NCBI RefSeq assembly: GCF_014673495.1
Contig: NZ_CP051006.1
Location: 7,563,001-7,627,000 of the forward strand
Length of the DNA stretch: 64,000 nucleotides
Source of the DNA: Streptomyces griseofuscus
GTDB taxonomy: Bacteria; Actinomycetota; Actinomycetes; Streptomycetales; Streptomycetaceae
Direction of reading: 5' to 3'
In this document: in pieces, positions 16,387-24,473 of the stretch
Numbering within the stretch: the stretch's first letter is position 1
How the letters are laid out: every line of letters begins with the position of its first letter
Made by a program: the position numbers and the translations under genes
The notes under the pieces: generated by a model
Told to the model about the DNA's origin: nothing
The model's database searches: none
Seen by the model: the letters and a program-made list of their open reading frames with translations, nothing else

Positions 16387-16827
16387 TCAGTCGGCGCCGA
16401 TGCCCTCGGCCCCCGCGTTGTAGCGCTCCAGATAGGCAGCGAACCGCACCAGGTCGTCCTCGGGCCACTCGGCGAGCCGCTCCCGGAAGGCGGCGCGGCG
16501 GCGCCGGGTGACCTGGGCGAGGATCTCCTGTCCCGCCTCGGTCAGCTGGAGCACCTGGACCCGCTGGTCCTCCGGGTCCGGGCGGCGCTCGATCAGGCCC
16601 GCCCGCTCCAGCGCGGCGACCTGGCGGCTCACCGTGGACTTGTCCAGGGCGTAGTGCGCCGCGAGATCGGTGGCCCGGCAGCCCCCGCTCTCCTCCAGAT
16701 GGCCGAGCAGGGTGTACGACACCAGGGACAGCTCGGGGTGCATACGGCCCGCCGAGGCGCGGGCCCGGCGGGCGAAGACCGTCATCTCGCGCTGGATCGT
16801 CTCGACGGCCGACTCGGCTGTGCGCAC
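16387..16827 (-). CDS. MarR family transcriptional regulator
   Basis: A 146-aa winged-helix dimeric repressor. The DNA-binding core is visible: LSLVSYTLLGHLEESGGCRATDLAAHYALDKSTVSRQVAALERAGLIERRPDPEDQRVQVLQLTEAGQ, in which helix-turn-helix and wing (DQR) are typical. Flanking helices form the dimer interface. GTG 16827 is preceded by a strong GGAGGAGGGAGG. It diverges from the PrmC-like methyltransferase gene, and an inverted repeat at 16870-16884 between the two is a likely operator. Ligand unknown. Confidence 0.9.
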   Translation of the reverse strand: MRTAESAVETIQREMTVFARRARASAGRMHPELSLVSYTLLGHLEESGGCRATDLAAHYALDKSTVSRQVAALERAGLIERRPDPEDQRVQVLQLTEAGQEILAQVTRRRRAAFRERLAEWPEDDLVRFAAYLERYNAGAEGIGAD

Positions 16828-16869
16828 GGGACCTCCCTCCTCCGGCGTTCCGCGGTGGTCCGCATTCCG

Positions 16870-16884
16870 GTTGCAGAGTACAAC
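16870..16884. promoter_or_regulatory. Likely MarR operator (imperfect palindrome)
   Basis: GTTGCAGAGTACAAC is a 15-bp imperfect inverted repeat with GTTG/CAAC arms, located 43 nt before the MarR start and in the shared divergent region. Its GTTGCA half matches the half-sites of the perfect palindrome at 22354-22367 in front of fadH. Confidence 0.5.
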
Positions 16885-16972
16885 TCGCGACGTCAGGGGC
16901 TGAACCCGGCCAGGTCCGGTGGGGTATGGTGACCGTCCGGTCGCGGAGGTCCGCGGCCCCGAGTGCGAGGAG

Positions 16973-17044
16973 GTGAGACCCATATCCGCTGTGTCAGCCG
17001 GGGTGCTCTCTCCTTGTGACGGCGCGGTGCACCGGCAGCGGTGA
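16973..17044 (+). CDS. Possible 23-aa leader peptide (uORF) of the methyltransferase
   Basis: GTG 16973 directly follows GCGAGGAG and opens a 24-codon frame (start VRPISAVSAGVLSP) ending at TGA 17044, four bases before a strong hairpin. Such a leader peptide and hairpin arrangement is typical of attenuation control. The ribosome binding site is unusually close to the GTG, so translation is uncertain. Confidence 0.3.
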   Translation: MRPISAVSAGVLSPCDGAVHRQR

Positions 17045-17047
17045 CCG

Positions 17048-17076
17048 CGGGAGCGCCCTGTGGTCTCGCGCTCCCG
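17048..17076 (+). promoter_or_regulatory. Attenuator-like hairpin in methyltransferase leader
   Basis: CGGGAGCGC (17048-17056) pairs perfectly with GCGCTCCCG (17068-17076), leaving an 11-nt loop. It sits 18 nt before the start codon and right after the uORF stop. A promoter-like TATGGT at 16925-16930 would give a leader of about 160 nt. Confidence 0.5.
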
Positions 17077-17094
17077 AAAGGCATCCGTCCTCAC

Positions 17095-17889
17095 ATGCCC
17101 ACTCCCTCTTCCCTTTCCCCCGCGGCCGTCGTCTCCGCGTTGCGTGCCGCCGGGTGCGTGTTCGCCGAGGACGAGGCGGAGTTGATACTCGCCACCGCCC
17201 GTGACGCCGCCGAACTCGCCTCGATGGTGGACCGCCGCACGGCCGGTCTCCCGCTCGAACACGTCCTCGGCTGGGCCGAGTTCTACGGGCTGCGGATCGA
17301 CGTCGAGCCCGGGGTGTTCGTCCCCCGCCGCCGTACCGAGTTCCTGGTGGACCGGGCGCTGGCCGAAGTCCCGGACGCCTCCGTCGTGGTGGACCTGTGC
17401 TGCGGCTCCGGCGCGCTCGGCGCGGCCCTCGCCGCCGCGCTGGACGGCGCGCGGGTGCACGCCGCCGACATCGACCCGGCCGCCGTCCACTGCGCCCGCC
17501 GCAATCTCGCCCCCTACGGCGGCCACGCCCACCAGGGCGATCTGTACACCGCCCTGCCCACCGCCCTGCGCGGCCGTATCGGTCTCCTGACGGCCAACGT
17601 GCCCTACGTCCCCACCCCGGACCTCCCGCTGCTCCCCGCCGAGGCCCGCGACCACGAGCCGACCACCGCCCTCGACGGCGGTCCCGACGGCCTCGCCGTC
17701 CTGCGCCGCGTCGCCGCCGAGGCCACCGACTGGCTGGCCCCCGGCGGCCGGCTGCTGTCCGAGACCAGCGAACGCCAGGCCCCGGCCGCGGTCGCCGCCT
17801 TCACCGAGGCGGGCCTGAAGGCACGTGTGGCGGTCTCGCAGGAATGGTCGGCGCATGTGGTGATCGGCGTGCGGGACGAAGCCCCGTGA
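17095..17889 (+). CDS. Putative protein N5-glutamine methyltransferase (PrmC/HemK-like)
   Basis: A 264-aa Rossmann methyltransferase related to PrmC/HemK. It has an N-terminal helical domain (PLEHVLGWAEFYGLRIDVEPGVFVPRRRTEFLV), SAM motif I VVDLCCGSGALGAAL, acidic loop AADIDPAAVHCARRN, and an NPPY-like motif altered to NVPY. The usual NPPY reads the target Gln amide, so the Pro-to-Val change may matter or be a subfamily trait. It is separate from the housekeeping prmC expected next to prfA. ATG 17095 is chosen after an attenuator-like leader; a GTG at 17041 overlaps the uORF end and is less likely. Confidence 0.8.
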   Translation: MPTPSSLSPAAVVSALRAAGCVFAEDEAELILATARDAAELASMVDRRTAGLPLEHVLGWAEFYGLRIDVEPGVFVPRRRTEFLVDRALAEVPDASVVVDLCCGSGALGAALAAALDGARVHAADIDPAAVHCARRNLAPYGGHAHQGDLYTALPTALRGRIGLLTANVPYVPTPDLPLLPAEARDHEPTTALDGGPDGLAVLRRVAAEATDWLAPGGRLLSETSERQAPAAVAAFTEAGLKARVAVSQEWSAHVVIGVRDEAP

Positions 17890-17899
17890 TCATCATCCC

Positions 17900-17911
17900 T
17901 ATGATCAGCGC
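17900..17911 (+). promoter_or_regulatory. Likely leaderless -10 element of the second GNAT gene
   Basis: TATGAT at 17900-17905 lies 6 nt before ATG 17912, the spacing from a -10 box to a transcription start. No Shine-Dalgarno sequence is present between, so the mRNA may be leaderless, as is common in Streptomyces. TGATCA occurs twice around it. Confidence 0.4.
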
Positions 17912-18475
17912 ATGATCGAGGGAACGCTTGTACGACTTCGGGCGCCGCGCGCCGAGGATCTGGACGTCCAGCTGCGCTGGCGCAACGACCCCGAGGTGGT
18001 GCACTGGGCCACCGGGGGCGACCCGCACTTCGGGCCCATCACCCGGGAGACCCTGGAGCGCTTCCATGACGCCCAGCTCCGTCAGGACCCGCGCGTCGAC
18101 GGCACGTTCATCGTGGAGGACCTGGCCGACGGCCGGCCGATCGGGATGGTCGACTACCGCGACGTCCACCCGTTCGCCGGCCGGGTCACGGTCGGCATCA
18201 CCATCGGGGAGCGCGACCACTGGGGCGGCGGTTACGGCTCCGAGGCGCTGCGGCTGCTGCTGGGGCACCTCTTCGGCGCCTGCGGGTTCCGGCGCGTCGA
18301 GCTGGACACCTGGAGCGGCAACGAACGCGCGATCCGCGCCTTCCGCAAGGCCGGGTTCGTCGAGGAGGGGCGCCGCCGCTCCGGTGTGCGGGTGGGGCAA
18401 CGCTGGTACGACAGCGTGCTGTTCGGGATGCTGAGCGAGGAGTGGGAGCGGCTCAGCGACGCGACGGCGGGGTGA
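17912..18475 (+). CDS. GNAT family N-acetyltransferase (RimJ/RimL type)
   Basis: A 187-aa acetyltransferase of the Acetyltransf_3 type used by RimJ/RimL and aminoglycoside 6'-acetyltransferases. Visible are LVRLRAPRAEDL at the N terminus, GMVDYRDVHPFAGRVTVGITIGERDHWGGGYGSEALRLLL with the CoA-binding loop, and ELDTWSGNERAIRAFRKAGF as motif B. The substrate could be a ribosomal protein N terminus or a small amine; the sequence does not decide. It lies 22 nt after the methyltransferase stop and converges on the SpoIIE-domain gene. Confidence 0.87.
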   Translation: MIEGTLVRLRAPRAEDLDVQLRWRNDPEVVHWATGGDPHFGPITRETLERFHDAQLRQDPRVDGTFIVEDLADGRPIGMVDYRDVHPFAGRVTVGITIGERDHWGGGYGSEALRLLLGHLFGACGFRRVELDTWSGNERAIRAFRKAGFVEEGRRRSGVRVGQRWYDSVLFGMLSEEWERLSDATAG

Positions 18476-18496
18476 CAGAGGGGGATTGACGCGCCG

Positions 18497-20572
18497 TCAG
18501 CATTCCTTCGCCCGTGCGATGAGCAGGGCCACGTCGTCGTGGTTGTCCGGGTGGTGGAGCGTGCGCAGGAGGAGGTCGCAGGTCTCCTCCAGGGGGCGGG
18601 TGGGGTCGGTCAGCAGGGACAGCATGAGGTCCAGGCGTTCGTCCAGGGTGTGGCGGCGGGTCTCGACCAGGCCGTCGGTGTAGAGGACCAGTTCGTCGCC
18701 GGGGGCGAAGTCGACGGTGACCGTGGAGAAGGAGACACCGCCGACGCCGAGCGGGACACCGGTGGGCAGGTCGAGGAGTTCCGGGGGGTGGCCGGGGCGG
18801 ACGCGGGCCGGGGGCAGATGGCCGGCGTTGGCGATACGGCACTGCCGCAGCCGCGGGTCGTGGACGGCGTACACACAGGTCGCGATGGAGTGGTCCAGGG
18901 CCGAGGTGGTCTTGTCCAGGTGGGCCAGGAGCACCGCGGGGTCCAGACCGAGCGCGGTCAGGGTGGTGGTCGCGGTGCGCAGCCGCCCCATCGTCGCGGC
19001 CGCCCCGATCCCGCTGCCCATGACATCGCCGACCACCAGCGCGGTCCGCCCGCCCTCCAGCGGGATGACGTCGAACCAGTCCCCGCCGACCTCGCTGGTG
19101 GCCCCCGCCGGCTGATAGCGCGAGGCCACTTCGAGCCCGGTGGTCACCGGCGGACTGCTCGGCAGCAGGCTGCGCTGGAGGGTCAGTGCCGTGTTGCGGG
19201 CGTTCTGGTACCAGCGGGCGTTGTCGATCTGCACCGCCGCGCGCGCCGCGAGCTCCCGGGCGAGCAGCACGTCGTCCGCGTCGAACGGCCGCGCGTTGAC
19301 GGTCCGTTTGAGGTCGAGCGCGCCCAGCACCTCGCCGCGCGCGATGAGCGGCACCGCGAGATACGAGTGCAGCCCCGCCCGCCCCAGCAGTACGGCCGCC
19401 TCCGGGGAGCGGGCGATGCGCGGCAGGTCCTCGTCCTTCACCCGTGGCACCAGCACCGCCTCACCGGTGCGCACGCACTCGGTGACCAGGCGGTCGGGGG
19501 CGTACCGGGCGATCCTGCCGGGCGTGTCCGCGGCCCGTACGGCGTCCGAGCCGTCCTCGGGGCGCAGCGCGAGGGCCCGGAGCACCGCCGTATCCGCGGG
19601 GCCGAGGGTGCTGGGCAGGCCCTCCACCACTGCTTCCAGCAGGTCCACGGCGGCCACATCGGCCAGCTCCGGCACCGCGACCTCGGCCAACTCCCAGGCC
19701 GTACGGTCCAGTTCGAGCGTCGTACCGATCCGGGCCCCGGCGTCGGCGATCACCGCGAGCCGGCGCCGGGCCGCCTCCGCCTCCAGGGCGGCCCGGTGCT
19801 GCTCGGTGATGTCGGCCACCGAGCAGGCCACGCCCAGCACATGGCCCGCCGCGTCGTCCAGCCGGTACAGCGAGACCGCCCAGGTGTGGTCGGCGTCCGG
19901 GTCCGCGGGGGTACGGCCGACGAGGATGTGGTCGATCAGGGGCGTGCCCGTCTCCAGCACCCGGCGGGCGCCGGCCTCCATGCCGGTGACGTCCAGCTCG
20001 GGCACCACCTCGGCCATGCGGCGCCCCAGGTGCTCGGCGGCCGGCCGCCCGTTGATCCGCTCCAGGGCGGGGTTGAGCGACACGTACCGCAGCTCCGTGT
20101 CGAAGACGGCGAGTCCCTCTGGGGACTGCATCACCATCCGCTCGGACAGCGCCACGTCCTGTTCGAGGCGCCGTACGGTCGAGCGGTCGGCGGCCAGCCC
20201 GAGGGCGTACACCTTGCCGCGGGCGTCCAGCAGCCGCATGTTGCGGAACTCCACCAGACGGGTGCTGCCGTCCTTGTGCCGGATCGGGAAGCCGCCGGCC
20301 CAGCTCTGCCCGGTGGTCATGACATCGGCGAAGAGCTTGCCGACCAGTTGCATGTGCCGCTCGTCCACCATCAGCCGGGCGGCGTACTGGCCGAGCGCCT
20401 CCGCCGCCGTGTAGCCGAACAACTCCTCGGCCTGGGGGCTCCACAGCGCGATCCGGCCGTCGGTGTCCAGGACCACCGAGGCCACCGCGAGCACATCGAG
20501 GAGGCCGCCCGGCGGCACGGGCCCGCGGGCCCGCTCGCCGCCCTGTGGCGCCGGAGCCCCGGCTGCACTCAT
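18497..20572 (-). CDS. PAS-PAS-GAF-PP2C (SpoIIE/RsbU-type) serine phosphatase
   Basis: A 691-aa signalling phosphatase. Residues ~20-140 form a PAS domain (GLLDVLAVASVVLDTDGRIALWSP), ~145-275 a second PAS ending in DITEQHRAALEAE, ~280-455 a GAF domain, and ~470-690 the PP2C/SpoIIE domain. The last has metal-binding acids in SEVGGDWFDVIPLEGG and VVGDVMGSGIGAAATMGRLR, and DELVLYTDGLVETR. Such proteins dephosphorylate anti-anti-sigma factors in partner-switching cascades, and Streptomyces encodes many of them. No anti-sigma partner is adjacent. ATG 20572 follows GAAGGCGG. The C terminus has no kinase domain. Confidence 0.92.
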   Translation of the reverse strand: MSAAGAPAPQGGERARGPVPPGGLLDVLAVASVVLDTDGRIALWSPQAEELFGYTAAEALGQYAARLMVDERHMQLVGKLFADVMTTGQSWAGGFPIRHKDGSTRLVEFRNMRLLDARGKVYALGLAADRSTVRRLEQDVALSERMVMQSPEGLAVFDTELRYVSLNPALERINGRPAAEHLGRRMAEVVPELDVTGMEAGARRVLETGTPLIDHILVGRTPADPDADHTWAVSLYRLDDAAGHVLGVACSVADITEQHRAALEAEAARRRLAVIADAGARIGTTLELDRTAWELAEVAVPELADVAAVDLLEAVVEGLPSTLGPADTAVLRALALRPEDGSDAVRAADTPGRIARYAPDRLVTECVRTGEAVLVPRVKDEDLPRIARSPEAAVLLGRAGLHSYLAVPLIARGEVLGALDLKRTVNARPFDADDVLLARELAARAAVQIDNARWYQNARNTALTLQRSLLPSSPPVTTGLEVASRYQPAGATSEVGGDWFDVIPLEGGRTALVVGDVMGSGIGAAATMGRLRTATTTLTALGLDPAVLLAHLDKTTSALDHSIATCVYAVHDPRLRQCRIANAGHLPPARVRPGHPPELLDLPTGVPLGVGGVSFSTVTVDFAPGDELVLYTDGLVETRRHTLDERLDLMLSLLTDPTRPLEETCDLLLRTLHHPDNHDDVALLIARAKEC

Positions 20573-20883
20573 GCCACGCACCGCCTTCGCCCGTCCGGAC
20601 GGCACGCCGTCCCCCGTGCCGGTTCCCCACGTCCTGTCGCGCTCACATCCGACTCTCCGACGCCGTCGCCGTCAACCTCCACCATCCCTCAACCCGGCGC
20701 CGGGCGTCCGCCCGAACCGGCGGCAGGCGGGGCGCCGCGACCGCCCGCGCGGACCGTACCGCGCGGTCGGGGGCGCCGGGAGAGTTCATGTCCATGTTGC
20801 TGCATTGGCCTGTACATGACGATCACGCCACGCCAGACTGTGCGCCGTTCGAGTGTCCCCACCGCCCGTTCGAGGAGTTGGTC
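20573..20883. promoter_or_regulatory. Divergent intergenic region with a candidate minus-strand promoter
   Basis: The 311-nt region between two divergent genes. On the minus strand TTGACG (20675-20670) and TCGGAT (20652-20647) are 17 nt apart and point to the phosphatase gene. I see no gene and no obvious operator; the plus-strand promoter of the secreted protein gene is not clear. Confidence 0.35.
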
Positions 20884-21759
20884 ATGCCCGCGTCCGCCCG
20901 GTTACGCCGCAACGGAGCCCTCGCCGCACTCGTCACCTTCGCCGCCGCCCTGTCCCTCGCCGTGCCGACGCCCGCCTCCGCCGCCGGTACCTGGACGGAG
21001 ACCGGCTCGGACCGCGCCGATCCGCTGACCGAGAGCCAGGGGCTGGCCTCGATCGAGGTCCCGGCGGGCAGTCCCAACCGCTACACCGGCATCGGCACCA
21101 TCCCGCTGAGTGACTCCGTCCGGGGCTGGAACCATGTCGGCGACCCCGACGCGTCGTACGAGGGCTACTACATCGAGCCCTACCAGGAGGACTCGGGCAA
21201 CGCGAAGATGTACCGCGTGCAGGCGCCCGACGGTTCATGGTCGGAGTACGTGCACCAGCTGAGCCCCGGTGAGGCCCTGAACAACTCCTGGGACGCGATC
21301 ACCCCGGACGGGCAGTGGATGCTGTCCGGCGAGTGGGGCACGATGAACCGGCTGCTGGTCTTCCCGACGCCGGGCGAGAACCGCAGCACCTCGCCCTCGG
21401 CGAACCTCCCGCAGGCCGCCACGGTCCACCTGGACCACGCCGTCAGCGACGTACAGGGCTGCGACTTCTCCGGCCCCACCACCCTGCTCTGCTCCTCCGA
21501 CGACTCCGACGGGAGCCTGTTCGGCATCACCAAGCCGCTGCTCCAGATCGATCTGTCGGCCCCGCCGAACGGCTCCGCCGATGTCACCGGGCATGTCACG
21601 GCCCTGCGCCAGCTGCCGCTGCGCAGCGCGTGCTCCGGCACCTTCGAGGCGGAGGGTATCGACTACGACCGCCGCAGCGGCACCCTCCGCGTGATCGTGG
21701 TGTCGCCGGGCTTCTGTGTGCTCACCGACAGCAAGACGTACAAGTTCTCCCTGGGCTGA
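20884..21759 (+). CDS. Secreted protein of unknown function
   Basis: A 291-aa protein with a typical signal peptide: basic start MPASARLRRNG, hydrophobic core ALAALVTFAAALSLAV, and cleavage after PASA-A. The mature part has repeating beta-strand-rich segments (LPQAATVHLDHAVSDVQGCDF, DGSLFGITKPLLQIDL) that look propeller-like, and four cysteines likely paired outside the cell. I cannot assign an enzyme family. ATG 20884 follows GAGGAG; an earlier in-frame ATG at 20788 would bury the signal peptide and is rejected. Confidence 0.8.
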   Translation: MPASARLRRNGALAALVTFAAALSLAVPTPASAAGTWTETGSDRADPLTESQGLASIEVPAGSPNRYTGIGTIPLSDSVRGWNHVGDPDASYEGYYIEPYQEDSGNAKMYRVQAPDGSWSEYVHQLSPGEALNNSWDAITPDGQWMLSGEWGTMNRLLVFPTPGENRSTSPSANLPQAATVHLDHAVSDVQGCDFSGPTTLLCSSDDSDGSLFGITKPLLQIDLSAPPNGSADVTGHVTALRQLPLRSACSGTFEAEGIDYDRRSGTLRVIVVSPGFCVLTDSKTYKFSLG

Positions 21760-21870
21760 TCCCGCGCAGCGCGTGCGGGCGGAAGGGAGCGGTGTTTTCC
21801 TGGGCGGGGGATGGACGCGGCGCGGCGGGGTACCCCGGGCGGCGCAGAGAGGCCGCGAAAGGAGCGATCA

Positions 21871-22245
21871 ATGGCGAACGAGGACCGGTCGCATCCGGAA
21901 ACCGTGATGGTGGAGATCAGCGGATGCTCCAAGGACGACGCGCGTCTCGTCTTCGAGGCGCTGAGCGCGTGCTTCGCATCCGACCGGGGCGCGGACGAGG
22001 TGCCCCAGCAGCTCCACGAAACCCGCCCGATGGTGTGGCTCGGCAGCTACGAGGTCGGGGAGACCCGGCGTCAGGAGTGCCCGCCGGTCCACCTCGGCTC
22101 GTCCGTCCAGGCGGACGTCCAGGGCGGCTACTGGGCTGTGGACCGCTTCCGCCGCACCCTGGACACCATGTTCACCGTCCAGGAGACCAGCACGGCCTCC
22201 GGCGACCAGGAACGCGATCTGCATCTGCGCCTGGAGAGCCTCTGA
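21871..22245 (+). CDS. Hypothetical protein, 124 aa
   Basis: A small acidic soluble protein starting after AAAGGAGC. It begins with a strand-like VMVEISGCSKDDARLVFEAL followed by mixed alpha/beta sequence ending in RDLHLRLESL; no transmembrane segment, signal peptide or known motif. The N-terminal part resembles a generic ferredoxin-like beta-alpha unit, which is only a structural impression. It is separated by 111 nt from the secreted protein and by 182 nt from fadH. Confidence 0.7.
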   Translation: MANEDRSHPETVMVEISGCSKDDARLVFEALSACFASDRGADEVPQQLHETRPMVWLGSYEVGETRRQECPPVHLGSSVQADVQGGYWAVDRFRRTLDTMFTVQETSTASGDQERDLHLRLESL

Positions 22246-22353
22246 TCCGACGCAGGCAGGCCCCCACGACGCCCCGGCCGGTCCCGTACCGGCCGGGGCG
22301 TACTGCTTCGGGCCGGCGGACGCGGAGGGAGGGCGGCGCCGGACACATTGTTC

Positions 22354-22367
22354 TGCAACTAGTTGCA
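22354..22367. promoter_or_regulatory. Perfect 14-bp palindrome, likely MarR-type operator of fadH
   Basis: TGCAACTAGTTGCA is perfectly symmetric and AT-richer than its surroundings, 60 nt before the fadH start. CAACTAGTTG cores are typical MarR-family sites. The half-site TGCAAC/GTTGCA also appears at the operator-like repeat in front of the window's MarR gene. Confidence 0.55.
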
Positions 22368-22427
22368 TAAACGAGGGTGGGTGCTCTACAACAAGATGCG
22401 ACCGCATCTGTGCACGGAGGGCCTGAC

Positions 22428-24443
22428 ATGAGCCGCTACCCCCACCTGCTGACCCCGCTCGACCTGGGATTCACCACGCTGCCCAACCGGGTGCTCATGG
22501 GATCCATGCATGTGGGCCTGGAGGAGGCCGAGCGCGGCTTCGAACGGATGGCGGCCTTCTACGCCGCCCGGGCGCGCGGCGGCGTCGGACTCATCGTGAC
22601 CGGGGGCATCGCGCCGAACGAGGAGGGCCGGCCGTACGAGGGCGGGGCCATGCTCACCACCGAGGCGGAGGCCGAGCGGCACCGGGTCGTCACCGAGGCC
22701 GTGCACGGCGCGGGCGGCCGCATCGCGATGCAGATCCTGCACTTCGGCCGGTACGCCTACCACCAGGAGCTGGTCGCCCCGAGCCCCCTCCAGGCGCCGA
22801 TCAGCCCCTTCGTGCCCCGCGAACTCTCCGACGCCGATGTCGAGCGGACCGTCGAGGACTATGTGCGCGCCGCCCGTCTCGCCCGCCACGCCGGATACGA
22901 CGGCGTCGAGATCATGGGTTCCGAGGGCTATCTGATCAACGAGTTCATCGCCGCCCGTACCAACCACCGCACCGACCGCTGGGGCGGCTCCTACGAGAAC
23001 CGGATGCGCTTCCCGGTCGAGATCGTGCGCCGGGTCCGCGAGGCCGTGGGCGAGGACTTCATCATCGTCTACCGGCTGTCCATGCTGGACCTCGTCCCCG
23101 GCGGCTCCTCGCACGCCGAGGTCGTCACCCTCGCCAAGGCCGTCGAGGCGGCGGGCGCCACGATCATCAACACCGGCATCGGCTGGCACGAGGCCCGCAT
23201 CCCCACCATCGCCACGTCGGTGCCGCGCGGCGCCTACACCTGGGTCACCAAGAAGCTGATGGGCCAGGTGACGATCCCCCTGGTGACCACCAACCGCATC
23301 AACACCCCCGATCTCGCCGAGGAGTTGCTGGCCGGCGGCTGTGCCGACATGGTCTCCATGGCCCGGCCGATGCTCGCCGACCCCGACTTCGTCGCCAAGG
23401 CCGCCGCCGGCACCCCCGAGGCCATCAACACCTGCATCGGCTGCAACCAGGCCTGCCTGGACCACACCTTCGGCGGCAAGCTCACCTCCTGCCTGGTCAA
23501 CCCGCGCGCCTGCCACGAGACCGAGCTGGTGCTCGCCCCGACCCGCACGAAGAAGCGCGTCGCCGTGGTCGGCGCCGGACCCGCCGGACTCGCCTGCGCC
23601 GTCAGCGCCGCCGAACGCGGCCACGAGGTCACCCTGTTCGACGCCGCGAGCGAGATCGGCGGGCAGCTCAACGTCGCCCGCAAGGTCCCCGGCAAGCAGG
23701 AGTTCGACGAGACGCTGCGCTACTTCCGCCATCAGCTCGACACCCACGGGGTCGCCGTACGACTCGGCACCTGGGTCGGCGCCGAGGATCTGGCCGGCTA
23801 CGACGAGGTGGTCGTCGCCACCGGTGTCACCCCGCGCACCCCCGACATCCCGGGCGTCGACCACCCCCGGGTGCTCGGCTACCTCGATGTGCTGCGCGAC
23901 GGCGCCCCCGTGGGCGAGCGGGTGGCCGTCCTCGGCGCCGGAGGTATCGGCTTCGATGTCGCCGAGTTCCTCACCGACGGCGGCGACAAGGCGAGCGAGA
24001 ACCCGGAGACGTACTTCCGCAACTGGGGCGTCGACATGGAGTACACCGCGCCCGGCGGGCTCACCGAGCCGCGCCGCCCGGCCCCGCCGCGCCAGGTCCA
24101 TCTGCTCCAGCGCAAGACCACCAAGGTCGGCGCCGGGCTCGGCAAGACCACCGGCTGGATCCACCGCACCGAGCTGAAGCACCGCGGCGTCACCATGGTC
24201 CCGGGCGTGCGCTACGACCGGATCGACGACGCGGGGCTGCACATCACCGTCGGCGAGCAGAGCACGGTCCTGGAGGTCGACACGGTCGTCCTGTGCACCG
24301 GTCAGGAGCCGCGCCGCGAGCTGTACGAGGCGCTGGTCGCCGCAGGGCGCAGCGTCCATCTGATCGGCGGCGCGGACGTGGCGGCCGAGCTGGACGCCAA
24401 GCGCGCCATCAAGCAGGGCACCGAGGTGGCGGCGGCGCTGTAG
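22428..24443 (+). CDS. fadH: 2,4-dienoyl-CoA reductase (NADPH), FadH type
   Basis: A 671-aa flavo-iron-sulfur enzyme that reduces 2,4-dienoyl-CoA during beta-oxidation of unsaturated fatty acids. Residues 1-330 are the Old-Yellow-Enzyme TIM barrel (FMN site, HxxNEFIAARTNHRTDRWGGS-like block around LINEFIAARTNHRTD). The 4Fe-4S ligands are Cys336, Cys339, Cys343 and Cys355, the same spacing as in E. coli FadH. Residues ~375-671 form FAD/NADPH domains with VAVVGAGPAGLACA and VAVLGAGGIGFDVAEF. Length equals the E. coli enzyme. GGAGG lies 8 nt before ATG 22428. A MarR-like palindrome precedes it and a PadR regulator follows by 30 nt. Confidence 0.93.
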   Translation: MSRYPHLLTPLDLGFTTLPNRVLMGSMHVGLEEAERGFERMAAFYAARARGGVGLIVTGGIAPNEEGRPYEGGAMLTTEAEAERHRVVTEAVHGAGGRIAMQILHFGRYAYHQELVAPSPLQAPISPFVPRELSDADVERTVEDYVRAARLARHAGYDGVEIMGSEGYLINEFIAARTNHRTDRWGGSYENRMRFPVEIVRRVREAVGEDFIIVYRLSMLDLVPGGSSHAEVVTLAKAVEAAGATIINTGIGWHEARIPTIATSVPRGAYTWVTKKLMGQVTIPLVTTNRINTPDLAEELLAGGCADMVSMARPMLADPDFVAKAAAGTPEAINTCIGCNQACLDHTFGGKLTSCLVNPRACHETELVLAPTRTKKRVAVVGAGPAGLACAVSAAERGHEVTLFDAASEIGGQLNVARKVPGKQEFDETLRYFRHQLDTHGVAVRLGTWVGAEDLAGYDEVVVATGVTPRTPDIPGVDHPRVLGYLDVLRDGAPVGERVAVLGAGGIGFDVAEFLTDGGDKASENPETYFRNWGVDMEYTAPGGLTEPRRPAPPRQVHLLQRKTTKVGAGLGKTTGWIHRTELKHRGVTMVPGVRYDRIDDAGLHITVGEQSTVLEVDTVVLCTGQEPRRELYEALVAAGRSVHLIGGADVAAELDAKRAIKQGTEVAAAL

Positions 24444-24444
24444 G

Positions 24445-24456
24445 CCCCCGCGGGGG
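24445..24456. other. GC palindrome between fadH and padR-like gene
   Basis: CCCCCGCGGGGG directly after the fadH stop. As RNA it gives only a tight stem, so termination is doubtful; it could also slow or shape the transcript between the two genes. Confidence 0.25.
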
Positions 24457-24473
24457 ATCCCTAGGATGAGCCC

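Noticed and set aside
22386..24359. Minus-strand open frame opposite fadH
   Set aside because: Gly/Ala/Val-rich shadow of a well-conserved enzyme gene.
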